A DNA stretch of 38,875 nucleotides from a virus. Below the pieces are notes generated by a model. The model had not been told where the DNA came from and ran no database searches. It worked only from the letters and a program-made list of their open reading frames with translations. A program made the position numbers and the translations under genes. The stretch is from IMG/VR virus record IMGVR_UViG_3300014819_000024, positions 1 through 38,875 of that record; one strand, written 5' to 3'. This document shows positions 29,425 through 38,231 of this stretch, one piece after another. How positions within the stretch are numbered: position 1 is the stretch's first letter; every line of letters starts with the position of its first letter.

Positions 29425-29708
29425 GTACCATCGAAGTCCCGTTTAGGGATGTTTATTACATGAGCCACGGGGATGCAGAAACAGCCCAGTACATTAACGG
29501 AGTTGCAACCTTTGAGGCGGTTAAGGATAAGGAGTGTCCCCTTCGTTATGTAGAGTGCAACGATGTATGGGCAAGCTCGCCACTAGGTGCTTACCAAGTC
29601 GATGTAGATACGGATGAGCATAGGAAGCTGGTTCGTATAGCCGTTGAGGATGATGAAAAGGTTTGGAAGTCGGCCAAAAAGATTGCTAAAGCAAAGAAGC
29701 TCATTTGA
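29421..29708 (+). CDS. Hypothetical protein before RNA polymerase, 95 aa
   Basis: 95 residues, acidic overall with a Lys-rich end (SAKKIAKAKKLI). It opens MSTIEVPFRDVYYMSHGDAE and continues with a segment rich in Val and Asp. No known motif. Its TGA overlaps the TTG start of the RNA polymerase gene, so polymerase translation may depend on it. Confidence 0.6.
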   Translation: MSTIEVPFRDVYYMSHGDAETAQYINGVATFEAVKDKECPLRYVECNDVWASSPLGAYQVDVDTDEHRKLVRIAVEDDEKVWKSAKKIAKAKKLI

Positions 29709-31963
29709 GTTTAACGCAAACACAACTAGACCATAAGGCAGTATACGAAGCCCAGCTAAAGAGAGACAAAGCCAAGGCTAGGAATGTCTCGACTGGCAGG
29801 GAGAGTTTGTCTGGTGGTCAAGGCTTCTTGCTACGACATTCAGTTGCTTCAGTAGCAGAAACAATAGCCTTGTGGATTGATAAGGCCCAGACTTCACCCG
29901 GCCCCAAGCACAAGTCAGTTGCTTTAATGGTGCAACTAAAACCTTTGGAGCTTTCGGCCCTTACCTGTCGGGCGGTGTTGAATGGTATCTCCACCCAGAG
30001 AACCTTTGCCTCTGTAGCCTTTGAACTAGGTAGGCTTGTAGAGCACGAGGCTAGGCTTAAGGAAAGCCCCAGTAAGGAATGGAACTTAATCAAGAGAAGG
30101 ATGAAGCTACGCAAGGGGCATCGACACAAGATGCAGACGGCTTTCCGTGGGATGAAAAACAAGACTACAGCTTGGGGTACGATTGAGAAGGCATCAGTCG
30201 GTGGTGTACTTATTGAACTCTTTATCAAAAGCACAGGGCTGTGCGAGGTCATCACCACAATATCTGGTAAGGCGAGGCTTAACTACATTGTTGCATCTAA
30301 ATCCTGTTCCGAGTGGATGAAAGAGTTTGAGGGAACTGAGGTGCTTCGGCCTCTTATGCTCCCAAGGGTAGAGGCTGGTTCAGACCCCAATGCTTTTTGG
30401 GTTAAGTGCAGGTCAAAGAAGCAGGAAGCCCTTTACAAGACCCAGCCAGAAAGCGTCCGTAATTGCGTACAAGCTATGCAACAGGTGGCATGGAGGATTA
30501 ATACAGATGTGCTGGAGGTGCTGGATACCTATTACAAGAATGGGCTAGAGATTAATGGGGAACCCGTGAACTGCCACAAGGAGGTGATTAAGGAGAACTT
30601 GGATGCTCTTACCCCAGACCAATCCAAGGCCAGAATCAAGGGGATGTGGAGGTCACACACTTACAATGTTTGGAACAGAGCTAGGGGCTACTTCATTACC
30701 CAACAGATTCTCATGGCTAAAGAACTCCAAGGCCAGCCCTATTACTTACCTGTGCAACTAGACTTTAGAGGACGAGTGTATTACCTACCGACCCATATCG
30801 GGCCACAGCGGGATGACATATCGAAAGCCTTGGGTGATTTTAACGAAGCTGTGCCTTTGACTGAGGATGGCAAGTACTGGTTTAAGGTAGCTGGTTCTGC
30901 TCACTTTGGGTGTGACAAGGTTAGCTACGAGGAGCGTGTAGCGTGGGCTGAATTGCATGATAGCGATATTAGAAAGGTTGTTGCTGACCCTTACGGGTAC
31001 AAGTGGTGGCATGAAGCAGACGAGCCTTGGCAATTCTTGAGGTGGTGCTTTGCTTGGGTTAAAGGAGCTGAAAGGTATCCCGTATGCCTAGACGCTACGA
31101 GCAACGGCTTACAGATTCTTTCTCTACTTACAGGCGATGCAGAGACAGCTTTACTTACCAATGTCCTACCCAGCGATGTACCCAAGGACATTTACGGGGC
31201 TATAGCCCTAAAGGTACAACACTACCTATTGGGTACTTCGGGGGAGCTGGCAACCTTCTGGTTGCACCAAGGATGCAACAGGAAGCTGGTAAAAAGGCCC
31301 GTTATGACCATTCCGTATGGGGTATCTAGGTATGGAATGTCCCAACAGCTCATGGAACAAACCAACTGCTCTATAGTCCAAGGGCTTTACCTAGCTGATT
31401 TGATAATCAAAGCGTTGGGTGAACTAGTGCAAGCTCCACAAGAGACTATGGTTTGGCTGAAACAACTAGCTAAAATACCAACGGACAATGGCTGTCCTAT
31501 GGTATGGGTCAGTCCTTCTGGTTTTCCTGTATATCAGCCCTATTTCGTCAGTAAGTCCAAGTCCGTTAAGTTGCGTATCGGTGACACAATTAGGTACATG
31601 AACTTAACCAACAAGATAACCAGTAAGGTTGACAGGGACGCACAGATCAACAGCTTCGCCCCGAACTTCATTCACAGCCTTGATGCCAGCCTTGTTCACA
31701 TTTCCGTAGAAAGAATGAATAAGGAAAACATTACCAGCCTTTTTACAATTCACGATTGTTTTGGTTGTCACGCAAGTCGAGTACCTGCTATGAGGAAAGC
31801 TGTAGCAGAAACTATGAGGGACATATTTAAACAGCCTTTACTGAAAGCATTAAAGACAGAGGTAGCTTCATCTATTAGTTTACCTTCTAACTTCATTTTA
31901 GAGCCTTGCTATGGGGGTTTTCCCGTTGACCAAATAATCAAAAGCCTGTATCTTATTAAATAA
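29705..31963 (+). CDS. Single-subunit RNA polymerase, T7 gp1-like
   Basis: 752 residues from a TTG start (T7 has 883). Catalytic motifs are all present: DFRGRVYY (353-360), motif A CLDATSNGLQ with Asp463 (T7 D537), motif B RKLVKRPVMTIPYG with Lys530 and Tyr538 (T7 K631, Y639), and motif C TIHDCFG with His683 and Asp684 (T7 H811, D812). The missing length is mostly in the N-terminal promoter-binding region. It should transcribe the late genes from phage promoters, which could not be recognised here. It sits at the end of the coupled operon containing integrase. Confidence 0.96.
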   Translation: MSLTQTQLDHKAVYEAQLKRDKAKARNVSTGRESLSGGQGFLLRHSVASVAETIALWIDKAQTSPGPKHKSVALMVQLKPLELSALTCRAVLNGISTQRTFASVAFELGRLVEHEARLKESPSKEWNLIKRRMKLRKGHRHKMQTAFRGMKNKTTAWGTIEKASVGGVLIELFIKSTGLCEVITTISGKARLNYIVASKSCSEWMKEFEGTEVLRPLMLPRVEAGSDPNAFWVKCRSKKQEALYKTQPESVRNCVQAMQQVAWRINTDVLEVLDTYYKNGLEINGEPVNCHKEVIKENLDALTPDQSKARIKGMWRSHTYNVWNRARGYFITQQILMAKELQGQPYYLPVQLDFRGRVYYLPTHIGPQRDDISKALGDFNEAVPLTEDGKYWFKVAGSAHFGCDKVSYEERVAWAELHDSDIRKVVADPYGYKWWHEADEPWQFLRWCFAWVKGAERYPVCLDATSNGLQILSLLTGDAETALLTNVLPSDVPKDIYGAIALKVQHYLLGTSGELATFWLHQGCNRKLVKRPVMTIPYGVSRYGMSQQLMEQTNCSIVQGLYLADLIIKALGELVQAPQETMVWLKQLAKIPTDNGCPMVWVSPSGFPVYQPYFVSKSKSVKLRIGDTIRYMNLTNKITSKVDRDAQINSFAPNFIHSLDASLVHISVERMNKENITSLFTIHDCFGCHASRVPAMRKAVAETMRDIFKQPLLKALKTEVASSISLPSNFILEPCYGGFPVDQIIKSLYLIK

Positions 31964-31964
31964 T

Positions 31965-32210
31965 ATGACAACAAAATACACATTCACGAGTGAGGACACA
32001 GAGAAAGGGGAATCTTTTGGATTTCCTAGAGCAAAAACCACTATTGAATTTGAAGCCAAGGATATTTTTGAAGTCCTTGAAGGCTTTCAGCAATTCTTAA
32101 AAGGTAGTGGTTTTGAGCTTACTGGTCGTCTTGACTTCGTGAATGATAATGATAGCCTTCAGCCGAACCTGCCGGGGTTTTCATTGGTGACCCAAGCAGG
32201 GGACAACTAA
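31965..32210 (+). CDS. Small phage protein between RNA polymerase and SSB, 81 aa
   Basis: 81 residues: TTKYTFTSEDTEKGESFGF, then IFEVLEGFQQFLKGSGFELT and GRLDFV. The last part matches short phage proteins with a VLE.F..FL.G.GF...G.LD pattern found next to replication genes in T7-like phages. Function unknown. The ATG follows the polymerase stop by one base. Confidence 0.65.
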   Translation: MTTKYTFTSEDTEKGESFGFPRAKTTIEFEAKDIFEVLEGFQQFLKGSGFELTGRLDFVNDNDSLQPNLPGFSLVTQAGDN

Positions 32211-32242
32211 ACACACCAAAACACAGAAAGGTAAAACACAAC

Positions 32243-32884
32243 ATGGATAAGAAGTATAATCGTGTACGTTTGACCAGCCCAAAGGGGGTGGCGATGTACC
32301 CAAAGCTCAACAGAGCAGATACTAAATTCAACGAAGATGGTGTTTATTCTACGAAACTTTTAGTTTCCAAAGAAGAAGCCAGTTCGTTTGTTCAGTCAGT
32401 AAAACAACTCCTCAAAGAATATTACGAGGAGACTTGCAAACAGCAGAAGAAGAATAAGCTCAAGCTCGCAGACTACCCTTGGAAAGAAAACGAGGATGGT
32501 GACAAGCTAGAGATTAACTTCAAACTGCCAGCCAAGGTCAAGACCAAGAATGGGGAAAGCATCGAGATGCGTCCCGCCTTGTTCGACAGCAAAGGTTCGC
32601 CCTGTGACAAGCTGATCGGTGGCGGTTCCACAATCAAGATTGGCTGTGAAGCTAGTCCGTGGTTTGTACCAGCCTTGGGAGTTGGGGTAACCCTCCGTCT
32701 CCGTGCTGTGCAAGTGATCGACCTCAAAGAGCCTTCTTCTGGTGGCTCTAGCTTTGAAAGCTTCGGCTTTTCTTCGGAAGAAGAGGGCTTCGTAGCTCAA
32801 GGCGAAACATTCCCAGAACTAACCAAACCCAAGGAGTCCTCAAATGTATCGAGCAAAACGCCCGAACTACCAGAGGACTTCTAA
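32243..32884 (+). CDS. Single-stranded DNA-binding protein, T7 gp2.5-like
   Basis: 213 residues (T7 gp2.5 has 232). The N-terminal OB-fold region reads KKYNRVRLTSPKGVAMYPKL, with DGVYSTKLLV, and the core GCEASPWFVPALGVGVTLRL is diagnostic. The C-terminus is acidic and ends PEDF, the aromatic-ended acidic tail that contacts DNA polymerase and helicase. The leader AGGTAAAACACAACATG is identical to that of DNA polymerase. It overlaps endonuclease I by 41 bases. Confidence 0.93.
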   Translation: MDKKYNRVRLTSPKGVAMYPKLNRADTKFNEDGVYSTKLLVSKEEASSFVQSVKQLLKEYYEETCKQQKKNKLKLADYPWKENEDGDKLEINFKLPAKVKTKNGESIEMRPALFDSKGSPCDKLIGGGSTIKIGCEASPWFVPALGVGVTLRLRAVQVIDLKEPSSGGSSFESFGFSSEEEGFVAQGETFPELTKPKESSNVSSKTPELPEDF

Positions 32885-33233
32885 ATATAGAAGTAGTCTC
32901 GAAGTCCAGATTGCGTCCCAGCTTGAAAAAGCTGGGGTGCAGTTTGGCTACGAAACTATTCGACTAAAATATCAAAGAATATGTCATTACATTCCAGACT
33001 TTATACTTCCAAACGGAGTATTAATCGAGGGAAAGGGGTGGTTCACACCGCAGGACAGGAGCAAGCTACTCCTCCTAAAGAAGCAAGACCCAAGTTTAGA
33101 CATCCGATTGGTTTTTTTCAAGTCTACAGCTCGTCTAAACAAGAAGTCCCAGACCACCTACGCAGAGTGGTCAACGACAAACGGGTTCCTTTGGAGTGAA
33201 AAAGTAATTCCGCAGGAATGGCTGACTTTATAA
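32844..33233 (+). CDS. Endonuclease I (Holliday-junction resolvase), T7 gp3-like
   Basis: 129 residues (T7 gp3 has 149). Catalytic residues are visible in order: Glu20 in RSSLEVQ, Asp52 in IPDFILPNG, and Glu62 with Lys64 in LIEGKGWF. It resolves branched DNA and helps degrade host DNA. It begins inside the SSB gene (41-base overlap) and its end overlaps the start of primase-helicase by 16 bases. Confidence 0.93.
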   Translation: MYRAKRPNYQRTSKYRSSLEVQIASQLEKAGVQFGYETIRLKYQRICHYIPDFILPNGVLIEGKGWFTPQDRSKLLLLKKQDPSLDIRLVFFKSTARLNKKSQTTYAEWSTTNGFLWSEKVIPQEWLTL

Positions 33234-34813
33234 GACATACAGAGTGTAGTAAGTGTGGCTCATCAGATGCCCGTGCAGAGTATTCTGATGGGTCAGCTTA
33301 CTGCTTCTCTTGCACCGCATATTCTAAAACTAACGGGGAGATAAAGGAGAAACCAAACATTTATATGGCTAACTTAATAGATGGTAGTGTTACTGCTTTG
33401 ACCAAACGCAACATCCACATGGAGACCTGTCAGAAGTTTGGCTACAAGCTAGGCGAGTTTAACGGCAAGCCCGTCCAGATCGCAGAGTACAAGGACAAAG
33501 AGGGCAACCCAGTAGCCCAGAAGCTACGCTTTCCTAACAAGGACTTTATGATTCTTGGAGAAGCCTCTGAGATGACCTTATACGGCCAGCATTTGTTTAG
33601 GGATGGTGGCAAGATGCTTGTCATTACTGAAGGTGAGATTGATTGCCTTTCCGTATCACAAGCTCAAGGCAACAAGTGGCCTGTAGTATCCATTCCTACT
33701 GGTGCTCAATCTGCTACCAAGGCCCTTCGTAGAAATATAGATTGGGTTGAGAAGTTTGAGAAGGTCGTGTTCATGTTTGATATGGATGAAGCAGGTAAGA
33801 AGGCTTCAAAGGAATGTGCATCTTTGTTGAGTCCGGGGAAAGCTAGGATTGCTTCGTTGCAGATGAAGGACGCTAACGAGCTACTTGTAGCTGGCAGAGG
33901 GCCAGAGATTATTGATGCTATATGGAGTGCTAAAGAGTTTAGACCAGATGGAATCGTAGGGGGCAACGAGCTTTGGGATTACATTACTAAGGTTGACCTA
34001 GAGGAATCTGTATCCTACCCCTACGCAGGTGTATCGGCTATGACCCACGGGCTTCGTAAGGGCGAGCTGGTTACCATTTGTGCTGGTTCTGGTATAGGTA
34101 AGAGCCAGTTCTGTAGGGAGATTGCCCATTGGCTTCTACGCAACAACAAGAGCATTGGCTACATCGCCCTTGAGGAATCTGTAAGGCGTACAGCATTGGG
34201 CATTTTAGCGATTGAAGCCAGCAAGCCGTTGCACCTAAAGCCAGACAGCATAAGCCAAGAAGAGCTAAAGAATTTATTTAATGGTACGATTAGCCAGAAG
34301 TTTTTTACCTATGACCACTTTGGTTCTTTGGATTCGGATAACCTGCTCAACAGAGTGAGGTACATGGCTAGGGGTTGTGGCTGTGAGTACATCGTCCTCG
34401 ACCACTTGAGCATCGTGGTATCTGGTATGGGTGACGGAGACGAGCGTAGGCTCATCGACAACACAATGACCAAGCTTCGTAGCCTTGTGGAAGAGCTAAA
34501 GATCGGGATGATTCTTGTGTCCCACCTTAAGCGTCCAGAAGGCAGGGGGCATGAAGATGGTGCAACCACCAGCCTGTCACAGCTTCGAGGCTCTGCTGGT
34601 ATTGCCCAGCTTTCAGACATTGTGATTGGCCTAGAGCGTGACCAGCAAGCCGAGGGCAACGATAGGAACATTACTAGTGTTCGTATTCTTAAGAATAGGT
34701 TTACTGGAGAAACTGGTATTAGTTGTCGCCTTGAGTACAGCAAGGAAACAGGTCGGCTTAAGGAGATTGCTATTCCCGATTCAGAGGTTGAAGTCCCAGA
34801 AGAGTTGGAATAG
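33218..34813 (+). CDS. Primase-helicase, T7 gp4-like
   Basis: 531 residues (T7 gp4 has 566). A zinc-finger with Cys10, Cys13, Cys29 and Cys32 recognises primer sites. The TOPRIM primase core follows with EGEID (138-142) and DMDEAG (188-193). The helicase domain has Walker A GSGIGKS (290-296), a Walker B-type YIVLDH near residue 395 and the H4-type SHLKRPEG near 433. It unwinds DNA and makes primers at the fork. All functional motifs are intact. Confidence 0.96.
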   Translation: MADFIRHTECSKCGSSDARAEYSDGSAYCFSCTAYSKTNGEIKEKPNIYMANLIDGSVTALTKRNIHMETCQKFGYKLGEFNGKPVQIAEYKDKEGNPVAQKLRFPNKDFMILGEASEMTLYGQHLFRDGGKMLVITEGEIDCLSVSQAQGNKWPVVSIPTGAQSATKALRRNIDWVEKFEKVVFMFDMDEAGKKASKECASLLSPGKARIASLQMKDANELLVAGRGPEIIDAIWSAKEFRPDGIVGGNELWDYITKVDLEESVSYPYAGVSAMTHGLRKGELVTICAGSGIGKSQFCREIAHWLLRNNKSIGYIALEESVRRTALGILAIEASKPLHLKPDSISQEELKNLFNGTISQKFFTYDHFGSLDSDNLLNRVRYMARGCGCEYIVLDHLSIVVSGMGDGDERRLIDNTMTKLRSLVEELKIGMILVSHLKRPEGRGHEDGATTSLSQLRGSAGIAQLSDIVIGLERDQQAEGNDRNITSVRILKNRFTGETGISCRLEYSKETGRLKEIAIPDSEVEVPEELE

Positions 34814-34830
34814 GGTAGGTAAAACACAAC

Positions 34831-36669
34831 ATGAAAACACTTATATTTGATTTAGAATCAGATCACCTAGTCGAAAAGACTACCAAGATTCATTGTCTGG
34901 TAATTACAGATATGGATTCTGGTGCAACCACAAGGTACAACCAACAGCCTAACGGCAACTCTATTGAAGCTGGTATCAAAGAACTAGCTAGTGCCGATAG
35001 GATTATAGGCCACAACATAATCGGGTTTGACTTGCTTGTTCTTAAGAAGCTCTATAGCTGGTTCGTACCGCCAAAGGTGATAGAGGATACTTTGGTTCTG
35101 ACTCGGCTCATTTGGCCCGACCTAAAGGAGAATGATTTCTCTAGGCTTAACGCTGGCTTTCCCAAAGAGATGATTGGTTCTCATTCGCTTAAGGCTTGGG
35201 GTATCCGTATTGGATTGCAGAAGGGTGACTTTAAGGAGAACAACAGCTTTGAAGTATGGACTCCAGCTATGGAGGATTACTGCGTACAAGATGTAGCCGT
35301 TACCTTGAAGCTCTACAGACTTATCCAGACCAAGAATCCATCTAAAGCAAGTGTCGAACTAGAGCATGAGTTTGCAAAGATAATGCAGAATCAAGAATCT
35401 TACGGCTTTAAGTTTGACCACACCAAAGCTGAAGCTCTTTGTGCTTTACTTCAGAAGAAGAGGGCAGAGATCGAGGCGAATATGCAAGCGGTGTTTCCTC
35501 CCGATGAGGAAGAGATGAAGTCTAACTTATGGGTAACGCAGGACGGAAAAGAATGGACAACCAAGAAGTCAGCAGTACAGGCTGGTTACAAGGCAAAGGA
35601 CATTGTTAAAGGTGGCAAGAAAAAGAAAATCATCCCGTTCAACCCCGGAAGCAGAGACCAGATCGCAAACCGCTTCATCAAAAAAGGCTGGAAGCCCCAA
35701 GAGTTTACACCAGATGGCAAACCAAAAGTTGACGAACAAGTGCTTACGGCTCTTGAAAGGATGGGCTTCACAGAGGCCAAACCTCTCTTAGAATACTTAC
35801 TTGTATCCAAGCGACTAGGCCAGCTTGCAGAGGGTAACGAGGCTTGGATGAAGCTGGTTAAATCTGATGGTCGTATGCACGGCAGGGTAATCACTAACGG
35901 AGCCGTAACTGGTCGTTGCACACACCGAGGGCCAAACATGGCTCAAGTACCCAGAGTAGGGTCAGCTTATGGTGAAGAGTGCCGTAGCCTCTTTGTAGCT
36001 ACAAATGGCTGTAAGTTGATTGGGGCAGATGCCAGCGGTATTGAGTTGCGTTGCTTGGCTCACTTTATGGCTCCTTATGACGGAGGTAGCTACGCCAAGG
36101 TGCTTCTCGAAGGAGACATCCACACAGCTAATCAACAAGCCTCTGGACTTCCTACACGCAACGATGCCAAGACCTTTATCTACGCTTTTTTGTACGGAGC
36201 AGGGCCAGCCAAGATTGGTAGCATCATCAACAAAGGCGAAAGGGAAGGCCGTAAGATTATTGACCAGTTCCAGACTAAGCTCCCAGCCATTAAGAGGCTT
36301 AAGGATGCCGTTGAGTTAGCAGTAAACCAAAGGGGCTACTTGATCGGTCTGGATGGCAGACATCTACCCGTCCGTTCTGCTCACGCTTCTTTAAATGTGC
36401 TTCTTCAGTCAGCAGGGGCTTTGATTATGAAGAGGGCAACCATTAATTTAGTTAGATCGCTGAAGATGAGGGGCTTTGAGTTTGGTAAAGACTACGGAAT
36501 TGTAGCCCACATCCACGATGAGATGCAGATTGAGGCTAAATGTGGAATTGAGGAGTTAGTAGGCCGTACAGCAGTAACTTCTATAAGACAAGCTGGGCTT
36601 GATTTTAAGTTTCGTTGCCCTCTTGACGGAGAGTTTAAAATCGGCTCTAATTGGGCAGAGACCCATTGA
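34831..36669 (+). CDS. DNA polymerase, T7 gp5-like (family A)
   Basis: 612 residues (T7 gp5 has 704). The 3'-5' exonuclease has FDLESDHL (Asp7, Glu9), HNIIGFDLLVL (Asp67) and YCVQDVAVT (Asp154). Polymerase motif A is GADASGIELRCLAHF (Asp400), motif B RNDAKTFIYAFLYG (Lys447, Tyr451) and motif C IHDE (Asp563). The thumb insertion that binds thioredoxin in T7 is reduced to about 50 residues (222-270) with a GGKKKK stretch and no resemblance to the T7 loop. The SSB-type leader precedes it. It is followed directly by a homing endonuclease gene. Confidence 0.96.
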   Translation: MKTLIFDLESDHLVEKTTKIHCLVITDMDSGATTRYNQQPNGNSIEAGIKELASADRIIGHNIIGFDLLVLKKLYSWFVPPKVIEDTLVLTRLIWPDLKENDFSRLNAGFPKEMIGSHSLKAWGIRIGLQKGDFKENNSFEVWTPAMEDYCVQDVAVTLKLYRLIQTKNPSKASVELEHEFAKIMQNQESYGFKFDHTKAEALCALLQKKRAEIEANMQAVFPPDEEEMKSNLWVTQDGKEWTTKKSAVQAGYKAKDIVKGGKKKKIIPFNPGSRDQIANRFIKKGWKPQEFTPDGKPKVDEQVLTALERMGFTEAKPLLEYLLVSKRLGQLAEGNEAWMKLVKSDGRMHGRVITNGAVTGRCTHRGPNMAQVPRVGSAYGEECRSLFVATNGCKLIGADASGIELRCLAHFMAPYDGGSYAKVLLEGDIHTANQQASGLPTRNDAKTFIYAFLYGAGPAKIGSIINKGEREGRKIIDQFQTKLPAIKRLKDAVELAVNQRGYLIGLDGRHLPVRSAHASLNVLLQSAGALIMKRATINLVRSLKMRGFEFGKDYGIVAHIHDEMQIEAKCGIEELVGRTAVTSIRQAGLDFKFRCPLDGEFKIGSNWAETH

Positions 36670-37050
36670 GTGAGACAACCTAGTGAAATTGAACTTTCGT
36701 ATCTTGCTGGTTATTTTGACGGGGAAGGCTGTATCCATGTTTCAAAAATTGGAGCCAGAGTTATTTCTATTAAATCGTGTTATCCAAAAGTTGTTCAAAA
36801 ATTTCATAAAATTTACGGAGGGTGGTGTAAAAAAATGCCTAACATATCTAAAAAGAAACAATGGAGGCATTTTTATAATTTTAGGGCATACGGAAATGAT
36901 GCCCTCGATGTTGTCAACAGCTTATTCCCATTTCTGCGTGAGAAAAAGGAGCAAGCTAGATTGTTTATTAAATATAGCAACTCAAAGGATGCTCATACTA
37001 AAGCCCAGTATGCTATCCAAATTAAAAGTTTAAAAAAAGTAAAATACTAA
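36670..37050 (+). CDS. LAGLIDADG homing endonuclease
   Basis: 126 residues from a GTG immediately after the polymerase stop. The N-terminus has one LAGLIDADG helix, YLAGYFDGEGCI (11-22), with the acidic metal ligand at its end; VSKIGARVISIKSCYPKVVQ and the C-terminal REKKEQARLFIKYSNSK also fit the family. A single motif implies action as a dimer. Its AT-rich codons differ from the flanking polymerase and exonuclease genes, pointing to separate acquisition as a free-standing mobile gene. No intron in the flanks is apparent, since both neighbours are intact. Confidence 0.85.
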   Translation: MRQPSEIELSYLAGYFDGEGCIHVSKIGARVISIKSCYPKVVQKFHKIYGGWCKKMPNISKKKQWRHFYNFRAYGNDALDVVNSLFPFLREKKEQARLFIKYSNSKDAHTKAQYAIQIKSLKKVKY

Positions 37051-37054
37051 ATTT

Positions 37055-37798
37055 ATGAAAAACACAAAAAACACAATACTAATAGATGGTGATTGGCTTG
37101 CCTTCTGGCATACAATTACCAATGAATACCCCTGTGATTGGGGCAACGATATGTGGACTCTCCACGGAGATGTCAAAACAGCTACGCAGACCATTACTGC
37201 GTTTCTTGCTGAGCTAAAGGAAGAGCTGAAGGCCGATAGTATCAAAGTAGCTCTGTCCGACAGCACCAACTGGAGAAAAAGGATTCTCCCTACCTACAAG
37301 GAAAGTCGTAAGAAAATCAGAAAGCCTCTTCTTTACCCACGGGTTAGAGAATGGCTGGTTGCAGAGTATAAGGCCGAGATGCAACCAACCTTGGAAGCAG
37401 ACGACTTGCTAGGTATCTGGGCTACTGAACTAGATGGTAAAGCTATAGTTGTTGGCGAGGATAAAGACTTTAAACAACTTCCAGCGAAGCATTATAACCC
37501 CCACAAAGCTGAAGAAGGCGTGATTGAGGTATCCAAAGAGCAAGCCGATTGGTGGCATCTATTTCAAGCTCTTACGGGCGACCAGACAGACGGCTACACG
37601 GGTCTGGTAGGCTGTGGCCCAAAGACCGCTGAGAAGATACTTGGGCCTGTTGGCTCTAAAGGGCTATGGGATAAGGTTCTTAAGGCTTATGCAAAAGAAG
37701 GTTTCCCAGAATCAGAAGCCTTGGTACAAGCTAGGGTTTCTCGTATCTTGAGAAAAGGTGAATACAAGAACAATGAGGTAATACTATGGCAACCTTGA
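37055..37798 (+). CDS. 5'-3' exonuclease, T7 gp6-like
   Basis: 247 residues (T7 gp6 has 300). The family pattern is LIDGDWLAFW at the start, KVALSDSTNWRKRILPTYKE for the arch region, LEADDLLGIWA and VGEDKDFKQLP for metal-binding Asp/Glu, and TGDQTDGYTGLVGCGPKTAE for the helix-hairpin-helix segment. It degrades host DNA and removes primers. It overlaps the next gene by 13 bases. The short AAATTT leader carries no obvious ribosome site. Confidence 0.93.
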   Translation: MKNTKNTILIDGDWLAFWHTITNEYPCDWGNDMWTLHGDVKTATQTITAFLAELKEELKADSIKVALSDSTNWRKRILPTYKESRKKIRKPLLYPRVREWLVAEYKAEMQPTLEADDLLGIWATELDGKAIVVGEDKDFKQLPAKHYNPHKAEEGVIEVSKEQADWWHLFQALTGDQTDGYTGLVGCGPKTAEKILGPVGSKGLWDKVLKAYAKEGFPESEALVQARVSRILRKGEYKNNEVILWQP

Positions 37799-38088
37799 GT
37801 GTATACATAAGCGGAGCTATGACTGGACTACCAGATCACAACTACCCTTCGTTTCACGCTAAAGCTACTGAATTAAGAGCTAAAGGGTACATAGTCCGTA
37901 ACCCAGCGGAGAACTTTGACGGGGATACTACCCTACCAAGGTATATGTATCTAAAGGAGGATATTAAGAACCTTTTAAACTCTGATCGTATTGTATTCCT
38001 TCCGGGGTTTGAAAGAAGTGCCGGGGCTTTACTAGAGGCTTTGGTTGCACGGGAATGTAATATAAAGGTTTTAGAGGGAGATTTATGA
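37786..38088 (+). CDS. DUF4406 protein, nucleoside deoxyribosyltransferase-like fold
   Basis: 100 residues: VYISGAMTGLPDHNYPSFHA, then GYIVRNPAENFDGD and DRIVFLPGFERSAGALLEAL. YISGPMTG-type starts and the LPGWE.S.GA..E central motif define DUF4406, a Rossmann-like relative of nucleoside 2-deoxyribosyltransferases. A role in nucleotide metabolism is likely but unproven. It starts inside the exonuclease gene with a GAGG site, and its stop overlaps the next ATG (ATGA). Confidence 0.8.
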   Translation: MATLSVYISGAMTGLPDHNYPSFHAKATELRAKGYIVRNPAENFDGDTTLPRYMYLKEDIKNLLNSDRIVFLPGFERSAGALLEALVARECNIKVLEGDL

Positions 38089-38231
38089 TATTTATTTTAA
38101 TTCTTTTGCTTGCCAGTTGTTCTCCTGTTACTAAAGAACAGCAAGAAATATCAAAATATCCAAATGTTCCTACTTATGGAGTTGTCTTTGAAATTCAACA
38201 AGAGGAGAAAAAATGGAATCAAGAGAAGTAA
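38085..38231 (+). CDS. Small lipoprotein, 48 aa
   Basis: 48 residues: MIFILILLLASCSPVTKEQQ and a charged tail rich in Glu, Gln and Lys. The hydrophobic start ending in the lipobox LLASC predicts lipidation at Cys12. It starts within the stop of DUF4406 with an AGGGAG site upstream and ends inside the next gene (19-base overlap). A small phage lipoprotein here could act at the envelope, for example in superinfection exclusion; nothing further can be said. Confidence 0.6.
   Translation: MIFILILLLASCSPVTKEQQEISKYPNVPTYGVVFEIQQEEKKWNQEK

Noticed and set aside
36683-37033. Long second frame within the homing endonuclease gene
   Set aside because: Out-of-frame reading of the LAGLIDADG gene; no motif and overlaps it almost wholly.
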